64,000 bases of DNA, taken from the NCBI RefSeq assembly GCF_000499845.2, contig NC_023750.2, positions 32,630,252-32,694,251 on the forward strand, given 5' to 3'. Below, in pieces: positions 22,892 to 33,684 of this stretch (its first letter is position 1; each line of letters starts with the position of its first letter). The position numbers were made by a program, and so were the translations under genes. The DNA comes from Phaseolus vulgaris. Its lineage: Eukaryota; Streptophyta; Magnoliopsida; Fabales; Fabaceae. The notes under the pieces are model-generated. The model made no database searches, was not told the origin of the DNA, and saw only the letters and a list, made by a program, of their open reading frames with translations.

Positions 22892-24347
22892 ACATGTCCA
22901 CTGCCATCACCGATCGCGCATACTTTTTCCTCTGCGATGCGGTGCATCCACCACCTGAGAAACCCCCTGCAATGGTGTGGATCTCCCCATGGATAGGCAT
23001 CTCGTGTTGCTGGGCTTCCCCACCTGCTGGCTGGGAACTCGACGCTCCCCCCGTCCTCCTGTCCAGCAGATAGTCATTTAAGAACCCGCTCTTAACCAGA
23101 TCGTCGAGCTGGTATCCTAAAGACAAACACGAGTCCAAAGTGTGGCCAAAACACTGGTGGAACTCACACCAGGCGTCTGGCTTTGACCCCAGCACCTTGT
23201 CGCCCACCTTCTCAGGCGCTTTCATCCTAGCAGATATGTTAGGGATAGCGATCAGGTCCGCTAGTCCCATGACAAATTTGTGCTTAGGCGGGCGATTGTA
23301 CTCCCGGCGTGCTGGTTGCTGGCGTGCTGTTTGTTGGCGCGCTTGGCTTCTTCCCTTGTTTCTCCTGTCGTAAGGATGGCGAGTCCTCTGGTCTTTTCTG
23401 GCCGCCGCCGCCGTTTCCAGCACCCTCTGCGGCTGGATCCTGGACTGGGCGCGTGGCCTGGCGGGAGCCACGCTGCCTCTCTTCTCGGCGACTTCACTCT
23501 CGTCGGCGATGTAGGCCACCGCAAGTCGCCTGACTTCAGCAAACGTCGCTGGATGAGCCCTGATCAAGGCCTCGCAGAACGGCCCTGGCTGCACGCCCTT
23601 CTTGAAGGCATAGACCAGCATTTCTTCATCCTTGGCCGGCGATCTGACCATCTGCGCACTGAAGCGATTGAGGTAGTCTCTGAGGGACTCCCCATGGTAC
23701 TGTCTTATATCAAACAGATCATAGGACACCCTGGGCGGTGCCTTATTCACAATGTACTGCTCGACAAAGATTTTCGAGAACTGTTGAAAATTGGTTATGT
23801 GGCCGTTAGGCAGGCTCACAAACCACTCCATCGCCGTTCCCTGGAGCGTACTCACGAACATCTTGCAGTAGACGGCGTCTGACCCTCCCGACAACATCAT
23901 CTGCGTGTGGAACGTGGTCAGATGAGCCTCTCGATCCTCCACGCCGGTAAAGACAGCCTTAACCGGAACCACGCTCGTGGGAATAGGCGTGTCGGTAATC
24001 GCCTGAACAAAAGGCATTGGGAAAACACGAGGTGGCGTCGACGGCGCCACCTCTTCAGCAGAAGAACGTCCTTGCTGCTCCTGAAGAGCTCGACGCAGCT
24101 CCTCAGTTACCTTGCTGAGCTCCTCGTTCCTGGCGCGAGAGGCGACCAGGTCCTCATGTATCCTCGCCTGCTCTACGCGCGAGGCTTCCACAGTTGCCTG
24201 CAACCAACGCATCATTTCTGCCATCTGCGCCATGGTCATGGCGGCGTCGCCTTCAGCAGCGACAGGCGCCACGGGACTGGAACGATTGCTTCTCATTTTT
24301 CTCATTAACTTCAGCGAACCACAGGAATGCAGCGAACAACACTTCAA
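22821..24347 (-). CDS. Element C gag, joined in frame to the protease N-terminal region
   Basis: An open frame of 508 codons covers the whole gag: N-terminal coiled-coil-like region, Retrotrans_gag core (about residues 125-270 by estimate), basic Arg/Gln-rich linker, and the CEFHQCFGHTLDSC Cys/His motif. It then continues through MPIHGEIHTIAGGFSGGGC into the start of the protease region. It shows that gag and protease are one frame in the intact family, which A lost by one base. It ends at the frameshift near 22856. Confidence 0.78.
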   Translation of the reverse strand: MKCCSLHSCGSLKLMRKMRSNRSSPVAPVAAEGDAAMTMAQMAEMMRWLQATVEASRVEQARIHEDLVASRARNEELSKVTEELRRALQEQQGRSSAEEVAPSTPPRVFPMPFVQAITDTPIPTSVVPVKAVFTGVEDREAHLTTFHTQMMLSGGSDAVYCKMFVSTLQGTAMEWFVSLPNGHITNFQQFSKIFVEQYIVNKAPPRVSYDLFDIRQYHGESLRDYLNRFSAQMVRSPAKDEEMLVYAFKKGVQPGPFCEALIRAHPATFAEVRRLAVAYIADESEVAEKRGSVAPARPRAQSRIQPQRVLETAAAARKDQRTRHPYDRRNKGRSQARQQTARQQPARREYNRPPKHKFVMGLADLIAIPNISARMKAPEKVGDKVLGSKPDAWCEFHQCFGHTLDSCLSLGYQLDDLVKSGFLNDYLLDRRTGGASSSQPAGGEAQQHEMPIHGEIHTIAGGFSGGGCTASQRKKYARSVMAVDMFEDHSPEVDITFHKAGSSGRCAS

Positions 24348-24687
24348 CCACGATCGAATCAGCGATCAATCGGAGAAAACTCAAGAACTGCGCAAGAACT
24401 CAAGAACACCGCAAACCTTCGAAGAAAACCACAACTTCACCAAAAACCACCGTTTCCCCGCGGACAACCAAACAAGCGAAAGAACTCGAACTTCCACCAA
24501 ACAGATTGCGCGCAAGCAACAAAAGACCTCACTCCACCGATCGAAAACCAAACAAACGGTACAAAACGCAAACTCACCGAACGAAATTCAAAGAAACTGC
24601 GAACGACGGTTGCACCAGAACACAACCACGTGGAAAACCTCGTAAACCTCCAAGAACCCACGCTGTGGATGGGAGCAAGTTTTACAC

Positions 24688-24708
24688 GGTCCCACGGTGG
24701 GCGCCTGA
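24688..24708 (-). other. Primer-binding site of C
   Basis: The sense strand has GGCGCCCACCGTGGG directly downstream of the 5' LTR, as in A. Confidence 0.55.
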
Positions 24709-25503
24709 TGATCCTGCCTGTTGACCGGAACGCTGGAGAATGCCTCGTCAAAGGATCGACGTGCGCACCGCTTCTCACCTTCGTTCCTCTCCGGGATCTA
24801 CTTCAAGAACCTGCAAAGAAACGATACGGCGCCGCTGCGGCCGATCGCACTTTGACGCTCAAGTCAGTGACGGTATCACCAAAAACTAAGAGAACTAGAA
24901 CCGTGCAAATCCTCTCTCACAACCAGCTCTATCACTCGCAAGCGTAAAGTGTATGAACTGAACGTGCGTACCTCAGAAAGTTTGTTAAGAACTCTTATAT
25001 ACCTGGTGGCTTTCTCTCCCCTGGCAGTTACAGACTTTGACACGTGGCTCGCATCCTACTGTACACGTGCCATCATCTGGGGGCTCCCTGACTTGGCGTT
25101 GCTTCTACTCTCATTTTGGCTAAGTTACTTATGCATGGTACTGCCCAGTGCATGGCTAACTTAGGAGTGCGATCTCTACTGGAACTGGCGAGTTAGGGCC
25201 TTCATACACCTTCCCTGTGGTCTCGCCGGCCGCCTTCATAATCTGCTTCCCCTTCATCTTCGGCGATATGCTCGCTCTGGCGATCTCCAATGACTAGGTC
25301 GCCTGGATCTACATCTGGCGACTTGATCTTTGACCTGGCGATCGCCGATTCTGGTAAGCTGGAAATCGGAACACGCCAACTTAACAACTGGCGACTACAC
25401 GTGCCTCCCGACTTCCTTCCTATCTGCCAACCTGGCGCCTTGTCAACACGCCTACACTGTAGCAGGATGCCACGTCATCATACCCGACCACCAGGGCGGT
25501 ACA
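24709..25503 (-). repeat. 5' LTR of element C
   Basis: This 795 bp LTR is complete at both ends (TGATCC to GGTACA on the plus strand). Sense TATATAAG is at 24994-25001, with CACGTG at 25041-25046 and 25064-25069. Confidence 0.87.
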
Positions 25504-25609
25504 AGATATATGGTGCAGAAAATAAAACCAAAGTCTTGCGCACAACGCACAAGACGCCCAGAAACAGTTAACAGAGGTAATGTTAGAATAAAGACTTAGA
25601 CGTTCTAAC
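25504..25609 (-). other. Partial intron 2 of the antisense gene of E-right
   Basis: Reverse-complement match to the start of intron 2 in A (5104 onwards), including the CAAAGTCTTG and ACAAGACGCCCAGAA stretches. It is truncated at the LTR of C. Confidence 0.6.
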
Positions 25610-26552
25610 CTATGCGAATTTCGAGTTGGTCCTCGAAGAACTCGAAGCAGATGAGTGTGGTGGTGAGGAAGGTGATGTTGGCGTCTGCCAGACTCTTCCA
25701 GAAGAAGCAGAGGTCTTTGTCCAAAGCGCCCATGCTATCAGGACTTCTTGGCCTCCTGAAGCTGCTTTTGGACTCTTTGTTCCCCTTGTTTACCCAATAC
25801 AAGGGGAAACCGTCGAGCAGAGAAGCGTCCTTGTCATTGGGGCGCACCTGGACGAATTTGCCCTTCCAGTCTTTGTAGGATTGCTGGAAGATAGAGAGGA
25901 TCGACCTCCCAGCAATCCCGTTCAAGCTTACCCACAGGCGATCTCTTGGGTGCTTGGCTTCAAAAAGAAATAAGAAAACGTCCACTGACACTGGCAGCCC
26001 CAAGTGGTCGCACATTATTTGGAAAGCCCGTACGAACGCCCAGCTGTTGGGATGGAGCTGGGCGGCGGCGATGTCGAGCTCGGTGAGAAGCTCCCTTTCA
26101 AAACGAGTGAAGGGAAACCTAAGTTTCACCTTCTTAAACAGGGTGGTGTATATGAGGCAGAACAACCAGCCGGTGTTCCCCTTATCGTCAACGCACACCG
26201 GCATGTCGGGAGGGCAAGGTAGCACCGTCATCTTTTCGTCGTGCTCCTTGTGGAATGATTGGTGAGGCTCATCCCCCTTCGTCAATCGCAGAACTGCCCC
26301 AGCAGAGTTTACAGAAGATGTTTCCCTCAACAAAGTCGGCGTAGCCCATGGGTACAGTTTTTTGAAGTCTGGTGGAGGGACGGAGGCTCCTCCGGTGACA
26401 GGCGGAGTAGCCTGGGCCAGGTTGGGGCGGGAGGGTGCAGGCCTCTCAGCCTGAGAAGACAGAGCACCGCGTGCTCGCGGTGGGTTGTGTGCTTGAGAAG
26501 AAGGGTTTCGCGACGAAGGAGGAGGATTTGGGGTGATCTTTGAGCGAGTCAT
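25610..26552 (-). CDS. Antisense-gene coding exon (Transposase_28-like domain), E-right
   Basis: This is an uninterrupted version of the exon at 4161-5103 in A: 314 codons from the ATG at 26552 to a splice donor after codon ATA G at 25610. It has a Ser/Pro/Ala-rich start, a short conserved FKKLYPWATPTLL block, then the Transposase_28-like core (LHPNSWAFVRAFQ, FLFLFEAKHPRDRLW, QQSYKDWKGKFVQ) and a FEFFEDQLEIRI end. It is the only copy of this exon in this subfamily without an internal stop. The next exon is missing, so the gene cannot be complete. Confidence 0.72.
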
Positions 26553-27147
26553 CGTGGAAGCTGCAAAGGAAGAAGAAAAGAAAAGGTGATCAGGGTTTGC
26601 AGAGGCTGACTCGATCACAAGAGAAGGGTGGAAAATGAACGAACGAAGGTTCGTTGCAACGAAGACAAAGCCCTAAGTTACGAAGAAGGGAAAATAGAAA
26701 AAAACAACCCACAACGTATGCACCAGACAGTTAAAGGATGATGTGAATCGGTTAAAATGCAGGAAAAACCAGCAGGAGAAGGAAAGGAAGTACCTTTTTA
26801 TGATCGGAAGAGTAATGAAGGATGTTGGTGATTCAGGAGGTTGAAGAACGTTGAGAGCTTTTGCAGAAGAGAGTTGGAGCGTCTGAGAATACGAAGAAAG
26901 TGATGGAACAGTGAAAGGAAATGGGTTTAAAGGGTTTTTCGAAATGGGTTTGGAAGCGCAAACGACAATTGAAGGTAACCGTTGATGAAGCCACGTGTCG
27001 AGTGATGGGAGGAGTGTTTGGTGGAGCGTCAGAAAAGCAGAAAGTACAACCGCTTGAAATTCTGCGCCAGCGCCACGTAGATCGGTATTGACGTGACTCC
27101 TTTAGTCTTTTCGCTGGACAAGTCTTCGCTTAAGACTGGGGGGCTTG
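26553..27147 (-). promoter_or_regulatory. 5' UTR, intron 1 and promoter of the antisense gene of E-right
   Basis: Intron 1 spans 26561-26793 on the minus strand (acceptor TTTGCAG, donor AAAAAG|GTAC). The G-box GCCACGTGTCG is at 26990-27000 and the polypurine tract at about 27134-27143. The order and spacing match A. Confidence 0.62.
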
Positions 27148-27962
27148 TGTACCGCCCTGGTAGTCGGAGGTAATGACGTGGCACCAAGCTACAGTATAGG
27201 CGTTGACGAGACGCCAGGTTTGGCAGAAGGGAAGGAGGTCGAGGGGCTCGTGAAATCGCCAGTTACTAAGTGGGCGTGCTCCGATCTTCAGCATATCAGA
27301 ACCGGCGGTCACCGGGTTAAAGATGAAGTCGCCAGATGTAAACTCAGGCGACCAAGTAATTAGAGATCGCCGGAGCAAGCACATCGCCGAAGATGAAGGT
27401 GGTGCAGATTATGAAGGCGGCCGGCGAGACCACAGGGAAGGTGTACGAAGGCACCCTAACTCGCCAATTACAGTAGAGATCGCGCTCCAAGTTAGCTATG
27501 AACTGAGCAGTATCATGCATAAATAACTTAGCCAAAGGAGAGTCAGAAGCAGCGCCCAAGTCGAGGAGGCTCCAGATGATGGCACGTGTACAGCTGGATG
27601 CGAGCCACGTGTCCAGGTCTGTAACTGCCAGGAGAGAGAAAGTGACCAGGTATTTAAGGGTTCCCCAACGAACTTTTGAGGTACGCGTGTTCAGATTGTA
27701 TTCTTTACGCTTGCGAGTTCTTGAGCATACTGTGAGAGAGAACATTGCATGGCTCCTTGAGAGTTCTTGAGTGTTATTCCTAGTATTTGGTGGTTCGGTC
27801 ACTGACTTGGGCGTTGAAGTGCGATCGGCCGCAGCGGCGCCGCTCTGTTCTTTTGCAGGTTCTTGAGGTGGATCTTGGCGGAGGACGGAGGTTGAAGCGT
27901 TGCACACGTCGATCCAAGTTTGACGAGGCAAGCTCCAGCGCTTTGGTCAACAGGCAGGATCA
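27148..27962 (+). repeat. 3' LTR of E-right
   Basis: This 815 bp LTR runs TGTACC to GGATCA on the plus strand. The TATA box is altered to TATTTAAG (27651-27658). It differs from E-left by roughly 4% over the first 250 bp checked by hand. Confidence 0.85.
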
Positions 27963-28463
27963 CATGGCATAATCACAAAATTCTAAAGTAGCTAACTTAT
28001 ACTTATGCTCATCTTGGACCCCATGTAGATCAAAAATCTGCTCACACTTGGCCTCCCAATCTAGATAGATGTTAGGATCACTATCTCCATTGAAGCTTGG
28101 AAGCTTGACCAAGGGAAGTCTAGCTTTAGCCTCTCGGTAATAGCCATTGTCACGGTGGTCTCTTCCTCTAGGATCATAGCCATGAAAGGAATGTGTTGGC
28201 TCCCTTCTTCTTCGCCCATCTTCACGGCCATAAGCATTGGATGAACCCCTAGATGAATGTCTATGTGAACGGTGTACTGCATTGTGAGCATTAGACGGTC
28301 CAGCTTGTTGCATGTCTAGTTTTTGCAACCTTTCCTCCAATCTTCTAATATGGCGTTGAGCTTCCAGCAATTCACCACGAAGAGAAGCTTTAGAAGGTGA
28401 ATGCTGCTTGCAAGATTCCTCACTAGAATATGGAGCCATTTTATCAAAGAAAACAGCAAACAC
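27963..28463 (-). pseudogene. Ty3/gypsy gag, N-terminal part, cut by E-right
   Basis: The minus strand encodes the first 160-odd residues of a Ty3/gypsy gag from another family. It has a coiled-coil-like RHIRRLEERLQKL stretch, a His/Arg/Ser-rich segment, and the start of a Retrotrans_gag domain with KLPSFNGDSDPN, YLDWEAKCEQIF and LATLEFCDYAM. At DYAM it is interrupted by the LTR at 27962, so the rest of gag and pol is missing. A long leader and an LTR lie upstream. The start codon is probably the MAPYSSEE methionine. Confidence 0.8.
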
Positions 28464-29788
28464 AAAACAGCAAACAAATGTTAGGAAACACAGTCAGCTA
28501 AAAGAAAGTGGAACCAAAACCGCAGTGAAGTGGTCACTGAAATTCACTCTCAAAGAAAGAATGCTCTCTGCACCAAGCTTATCTTAAGGTCTTAGTAATC
28601 CTCAAGTGAAAAATGCCAAAGCAAGAGCACAGAATCTTGAAAGTACTTCACCACAAAACCAAAGAAGAAAGAATGACAAACAAGCAAAGGTATAAGCAAA
28701 GATAGGTAATTGCAAAAGGAATACTATATGAAAGACAAACTCAAAGATTAATGAATGAAAGACAAGCAAGAAAATAAAGAACTCAATGAAGAAAGAAGGC
28801 ACACCAAAAGAGTCCTAGAGAAAAGAACTAGAGTAGATTTAAGAAACAAAAACAAGCTACTGGAAAATATATATATATATTTTTTTTTTTATGCAAACTG
28901 TGATATGTTTACAGATTTAACTGTACTGATTGAAAGCGAACTGGAATGTGAAAAATTAACCACAGAAACTTCAATGTCTCAACTCAATAATGGCACTGGA
29001 ATGAGGTAAAAACAGTAAGCCAATTGAGAGAAATAAATTTTTCAAAATTGCTGCCCAATTACCGTATTCTTTTCGGCAGTATTGTACACTTTTCGTATTT
29101 ATTTATCATTTTTTGTGTACTTGGAATTTTTGAGTACTTCTTTTTGCTATGCTTTTGTAACACTTTGAAGAATGTAAATCCAAATTTTCACAAATTTCCA
29201 GTGAGTCAATTAATTGCAGTAAATTGAAAACAGTAGCACGTTTGTAAGAAAACAGAGTATCCTATTTAGGAATGAAAAACAGTATGATGAACTAGCAAAG
29301 ACATAATGGAAATTGTGTAAAGGAACTTGTATAGAATGAAAATACAAGCATGAACTCAAATCTAAAAATGAAAATGCACAAAGGATCAAGCAATAAACTC
29401 AAAAACAGAGAGTAAACCAAAGCAAGAAACAATCAAAGCAATAAAAGTACTACAAGAAGTAATGACAATTATGGAATAACATGACTTCGACAAAACTTGA
29501 CATGATTACAAAATTAAAAGACATATCACAATATATAACAACAAGTGAAAGGAAGCTTAAGGTCAACTTAAGGAAGGAGAATGCCTTTCCAAAAAACAGC
29601 CAAACTCATATGAATAATGAGTGCCATAATCCTTTTCACAAACACTTGGAGTAACAAAAGAAAAATAGCAAGGAAAAATACAGCCTAAAAACAGAATGGT
29701 AAACAACTTGAATTAAAGAGCTCTTGAAAATAAAGTGCAGCACAACTCAAAAATTAAGCAACACAAAACCTAAACTCTAGATACCACA
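28464..29788 (-). other. Long untranslated leader of the outer Ty3/gypsy element
   Basis: AT-rich, with no convincing gene. It includes a short (AT)n and (T)n run near 28867-28891. A primer-binding-like TGGTATC (sense) at 29781-29787 adjoins the LTR. The part from 29502 resembles 1-289. Confidence 0.5.
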
Positions 29789-30615
29789 TGATGTGACTGC
29801 AATAGCAAGAATACATGATTCTTTGACATTCTTAGGAACAACTTGAGTTGGTCATGAATTGGCACTTTAATTAGAATTGGATCAATGTTCTAATTCAAGA
29901 ACTCATCAAGACTTTGCACCGAACCAAAGCTCACATGGAAGTCCATGTATTGTCAAATTGAATCAATCAACAAGAATTGAAGAACAACAATTGAAAACCG
30001 AACAGAATTGAAAGATATAACCTATGCACCGAACAGAATTGCAAATTACAAAAAGGTACCGAACAAAATTTGATGAACAAGTAAAACTAGAACATGATTC
30101 ATGAAGAAGAAACAAAGCTTGAGAATAGAAAACTTATGGAGATGGAAGGAGAGGTGAGTGATCACGCCACTTAGAGTGTGGATACTCCAAGATTAGTGAG
30201 TTGCCGCCACTTGAGGTTCACCATAGACACCCAAGATAAGACTTGATGAAGGCACCAAAGCTCTTCCAATTTCTCTCTCAATTTGAGTAGAGTTTTCTTA
30301 CTACAATTTCCAAATCTCCTTTCTACAAGCCAAGCACCCTTATTTATAGCCTATAAGGTGCTGAAATGTAAAGCTAATCAAATGCAAATGTGCCCCTAAA
30401 TGACATTCAAATTCGGCGCCAACTAGTGCATGAAGGAAGTGTGACTTTCCTTCCTAGTTTGGCACCTCCTAACTCATATCTACACTCCCCCTAGCTTCCC
30501 TTACTAAGTTCACACCCCCCTAAGCTACTACTATTTCTAAACTACAAACTAAGGATGCTTTTACAAAAGAGGTTTCTTATGTTTCCCTCTAAGCACCTTC
30601 CTAAAGACTATTCTA
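29789..30615 (-). repeat. LTR of the outer Ty3/gypsy family, right copy
   Basis: Similar over its length to 290-1082 and in the same orientation. The TATA box (sense TATAAATAAG) lies near 30348-30356. The far boundary is approximate. Confidence 0.55.
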
Positions 30616-31560
30616 TATATTTTCTACTAAAGAGAGATATTAAAAAAGAAGCCTTTTATTTGAGAGTTTGTAGACTTCTTTATTTTTAGGCTTGATCTTC
30701 TCTTTGACTTCTTTTAATTTGTGAGAAGACTAGAAGGAAGAACTTCAAATGTGTAGGTGAAAATCCGCTTCCTTCATCAATAAAATCCTCTCCTATTGGA
30801 TATCCATCACATGGTATCTGGGCGAGGAGGCCTTGGATCACGAGTCAGAAAAGGGTGGCTTGAAAGCCACACATCAACTATCAGTACGGAGAGGTCCAGA
30901 TCACGAGGATCCGTGCATGAGGTATAGGGAAGCGGCAGTACGCCCCACTGTTAGAGAGCCACTGGGACCGATACGACTCGCCAAAGTCTCGTTCCAGGGG
31001 CAATCGTCATGCACGACACGTGAAGGGGCAGAGTACGCTCAACATGGATGACCCCTCTGATATTGGGCGTATGATTCGTCGCCTGAGGGATCATCCCACG
31101 CCAGATGCACTTCAAGAGGGCAGCCTTGCACATTGGAATTTCCCCAAGCTTGGATATCGGTGTCGGGAAGGCGCGCTTGCAGTAATGCTTAGGACAGAAG
31201 AAGACACGTGGCAAAAACACTTAGCAAAGGTATATAAGCCTTTCTGAAAGGCTAGGTGAGGTACGTTTTACACGAGACGTTCATTACATCACATGTTTTT
31301 TGGACACACCTTTCCAGAGACTTAGGCATTTGGGCAAGCTCTGAAAGTGAGAGAGAATTCTGTTAGGAAATGGTTACTTTCAGTTACCTGCTGCCAAGAA
31401 CACTGAGCTTGTGGTGTTCCGCGACGGTATTTCCAACCATATTGACTTGAGCGTCGGAGTGCAAACGGCCGCAAGGGTGCCCTTTTGCTCTTCGAGACGT
31501 GGATCGTTGAGACGCACAAGGACCTCTTAGCTCAGCCAGCAGAAACAAAAACAATTATAC
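30616..31560 (+). repeat. Fragments of further LTR-type sequence
   Basis: A TGGTATCTGGGCGAGG at 30812-30827 resembles a tRNA-Met primer-binding site on the plus strand. Further on, a G-box (GACACGTGGC, 31204-31213), TATATAAGCC (31231-31240) and an ACTTGAGCGTCGGAGTGC segment near 31444 resemble the U3, TATA and R/U5 parts of the Tat-family LTRs. No clear ends or target-site duplication were found, so boundaries are not given. Confidence 0.4.
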
Positions 31561-32263
31561 TTTTTTTGTATATTTGTTAAAATTGATATTATTGAAGATA
31601 TAATAAAACAATAAGTAAGTTGTTAGAGATTAATTTTTATATATGGTTACCAATTTATATGTTGGTAAAAATAACTAATTGAAATCAAAGATAATTTATT
31701 TTTATATAAAAAATTACTAATTTAATGTAAAATTAAATTTATAAATGACAAGGGCAAATCTAGCGAGGTGTGGATGACAAAATATTTATCACATTAAGTT
31801 TGGCAGTTACTTAAAATTAGTTGAATTCAGTATCACAAAATATATGTAAGCTTCAATCTCTGTTTAATCGCTCCATGAAAGAAAAAAGTTCTAAAAGTTC
31901 ATGTATAAACATTTCAAACAAAGTTCTACGGTCTCTGTTGTAATTCCATGAGGTGAATCAAGTCACTAGTAATAGTTTATACTGACAGAATCTTCATCCA
32001 TGGTCTGGTCAAAGAAGAAAACCACCAAAGGCCTATGTAATTTTGGTGAAACATGACATTGGAATTAACTCATCAAGATTTTCCTTGGAAGTTGTTGGCA
32101 GCAGTGGCAAGGAATCTCCAAGATTGATCCAGTGTGATTTATGCTGCTATGGTTGGTTATGTTGTAAAAGGAAGAGTGCATTTCTCTAACCACAGTAGCA
32201 GCCCCTCAGCTGGTGTTTGTAGAAGTAGTAGCTTAGTTGGGATTAGAAGCCGTAATATGTTTG
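31561..32263. other. AT-rich spacer, nothing recognised
   Basis: Non-coding, AT-rich sequence between the LTR fragments and element D. I see no gene or repeat. Confidence 0.4.
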
Positions 32264-33081
32264 TGATCTTGCAGGTGACTTGATCGTTGAAGGTCTCGCC
32301 ACGTCAAACTCCGTCTACCACAAGCACGTTCCAACCAGCTCCGAGCGAACCTGCGAAAACACCACAAACAGCGCCTCTAGCGGCCGATTGCACTTCGACG
32401 CTCAAGTCAGTCAAACAAGACCACCAAAGAACTGTATACTAAGAATCTCAGTGAGACTCGTGCACTCTGTGATTCTCCCTTTCTCTCTCTGAGTAAAAAC
32501 TAGTCACTTGCCAGAATGAAAGCGTACCCTCGCAATGAGCGTGGAATGCCTTTATATAGCCTGCCGCGCGCCCAAGTTATTCGTGTACGAAGTAACTTAG
32601 CGTGTTTCTTTCATTGGGTGTCTCGTGCAGCCTCAGCGTGAGTACCAGGTGCAACTTGGACAAGCGCGCATACCAGGCATCACCTATCGCGTGAACGATC
32701 ACCTCTGTTTTGTCCCATGCACGTTATGGGCTAAGAGAGCCTCAATCACCGACCGACTGCTAGCTCCCTTAGTCCACTCTCATGCATGGTACCGCAAAGC
32801 GCATAACCTCTCTGATCTCTGATACTCTGCCACACAAGGCTCGCATGCAACGCTCTCACCGGGAATCCCTTCTCGTTCCCAGCTTAACTGCGTGCGACAC
32901 GACGACCGATCAGCCTCGTGGCTCATCTAGACAATGATCGCGCTTCCCCTCTGATCACCGATCTCCGCCTAATCACCCCCTTCAAGACACATCAGCTTCG
33001 CTGGCCAACATGTCCCACTAAGAACGGCCCACGTGGCCATCAGTCGCTGACGTCACCCTAAACCGATGACCGACTGGATCA
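32264..33081 (-). repeat. 3' LTR of element D
   Basis: About 818 bp, running TGATCT to GGATCA on the plus strand. Sense GCTATATAAAG at about 32550-32560 is the TATA box. The polypurine tract lies just outside at 33086-33096. Confidence 0.82.
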
Positions 33082-33684
33082 CAAGCCCTCCAGTCTCGAG
33101 CTGCGTACTCGTTCTCAGCGAAGAGACTAAATGCTCGTTCTCGGTGGCCACGTGGCAAGTGACTCCACGTCACGTGCCACATCACGTGTTGTGCTTTAAG
33201 TGACGCTACGCTTTCCTTCCCTAATATTGCGACACGTGTGCGCATCAATGGCTAGCGTGAAACGTCGTTTGCAGTTCCCTTATTCAAAAACTTACGCGCC
33301 TCTACTGTTCCATTATCTTCCCCAACACGTTTCTCTGCAACTCTCCAACCCTCCTTCTGCGATTCATCTTCTCCATTCCCAGGCTACCAGAAACCGTTCG
33401 CGATCACAAAAAGGTACTCCCTTTCTTCATCTATGGCATATTTGAAAACCTTCTACCGATTGCATTGCTCAAAAACTGCATTGTGCATACATCATGGGTC
33501 GTTTTTTCCTTTTCTGCACTGTACCAAGACCTCTTTTGGTTTTCCTGTGTTTCGCTTTTTCTTCCTCTTCGTCGTTTTCATTCCTCTACCCCCTTCGAAC
33601 CATAGGATTTTGCTCCCTTCGTCTTTTCTGGTTTTTCATTGATTCCTCACCTTTTTCTTTCTTTCTCCATTGTAGCTACTGACA
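33082..33684 (+). promoter_or_regulatory. Promoter with four G-boxes, 5' UTR and intron 1 of the antisense gene of D
   Basis: Four palindromic CACGTG motifs at 33149, 33171, 33183 and 33233 (first bases) precede a 5' UTR. Intron 1 runs 33414-33675 (AAAAAG|GTAC to CATTGTAG). The G-box spacing of 22, 12 and 50 bp nearly matches F (22, 12 and 47). Confidence 0.62.

Larger units (their letters stand above)
18337..25503 (-). mobile_element. Element C: Tat/Retand-like element lacking its 3' end
   Basis: In sense order C has a complete 5' LTR, primer-binding site, gag, pol and part of the tandem-repeat spacer. It is cut at 18337, so it lacks the antisense gene and 3' LTR. Its 5' LTR abuts intron 2 of the antisense gene of E-right at 25504. 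Its LTR differs more from those of A (roughly 3% over 313 bp by hand) than the LTRs of A differ from each other. Confidence 0.85.
25504..27962 (+). mobile_element. E-right: 3' end of a plus-strand element of the same family
   Basis: In sense order E-right has a fragment of antisense-gene intron 2, antisense exon 2, intron 1, promoter region, polypurine tract and 3' LTR. Everything upstream of intron 2 is missing because of the junction with C. Its LTR and internal end resemble E-left closely, but in the opposite orientation. Confidence 0.82.

Noticed and set aside
1557..27962. A single large transposon with terminal inverted repeats
   Set aside because: The inverted ends are LTRs with polypurine tracts of two separate retroelements; no transposase and no target-site duplication.
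30833..31247. Two open frames near the right LTR
   Set aside because: No recognisable domain; the region has LTR-like promoter motifs and is better explained as LTR remnants.
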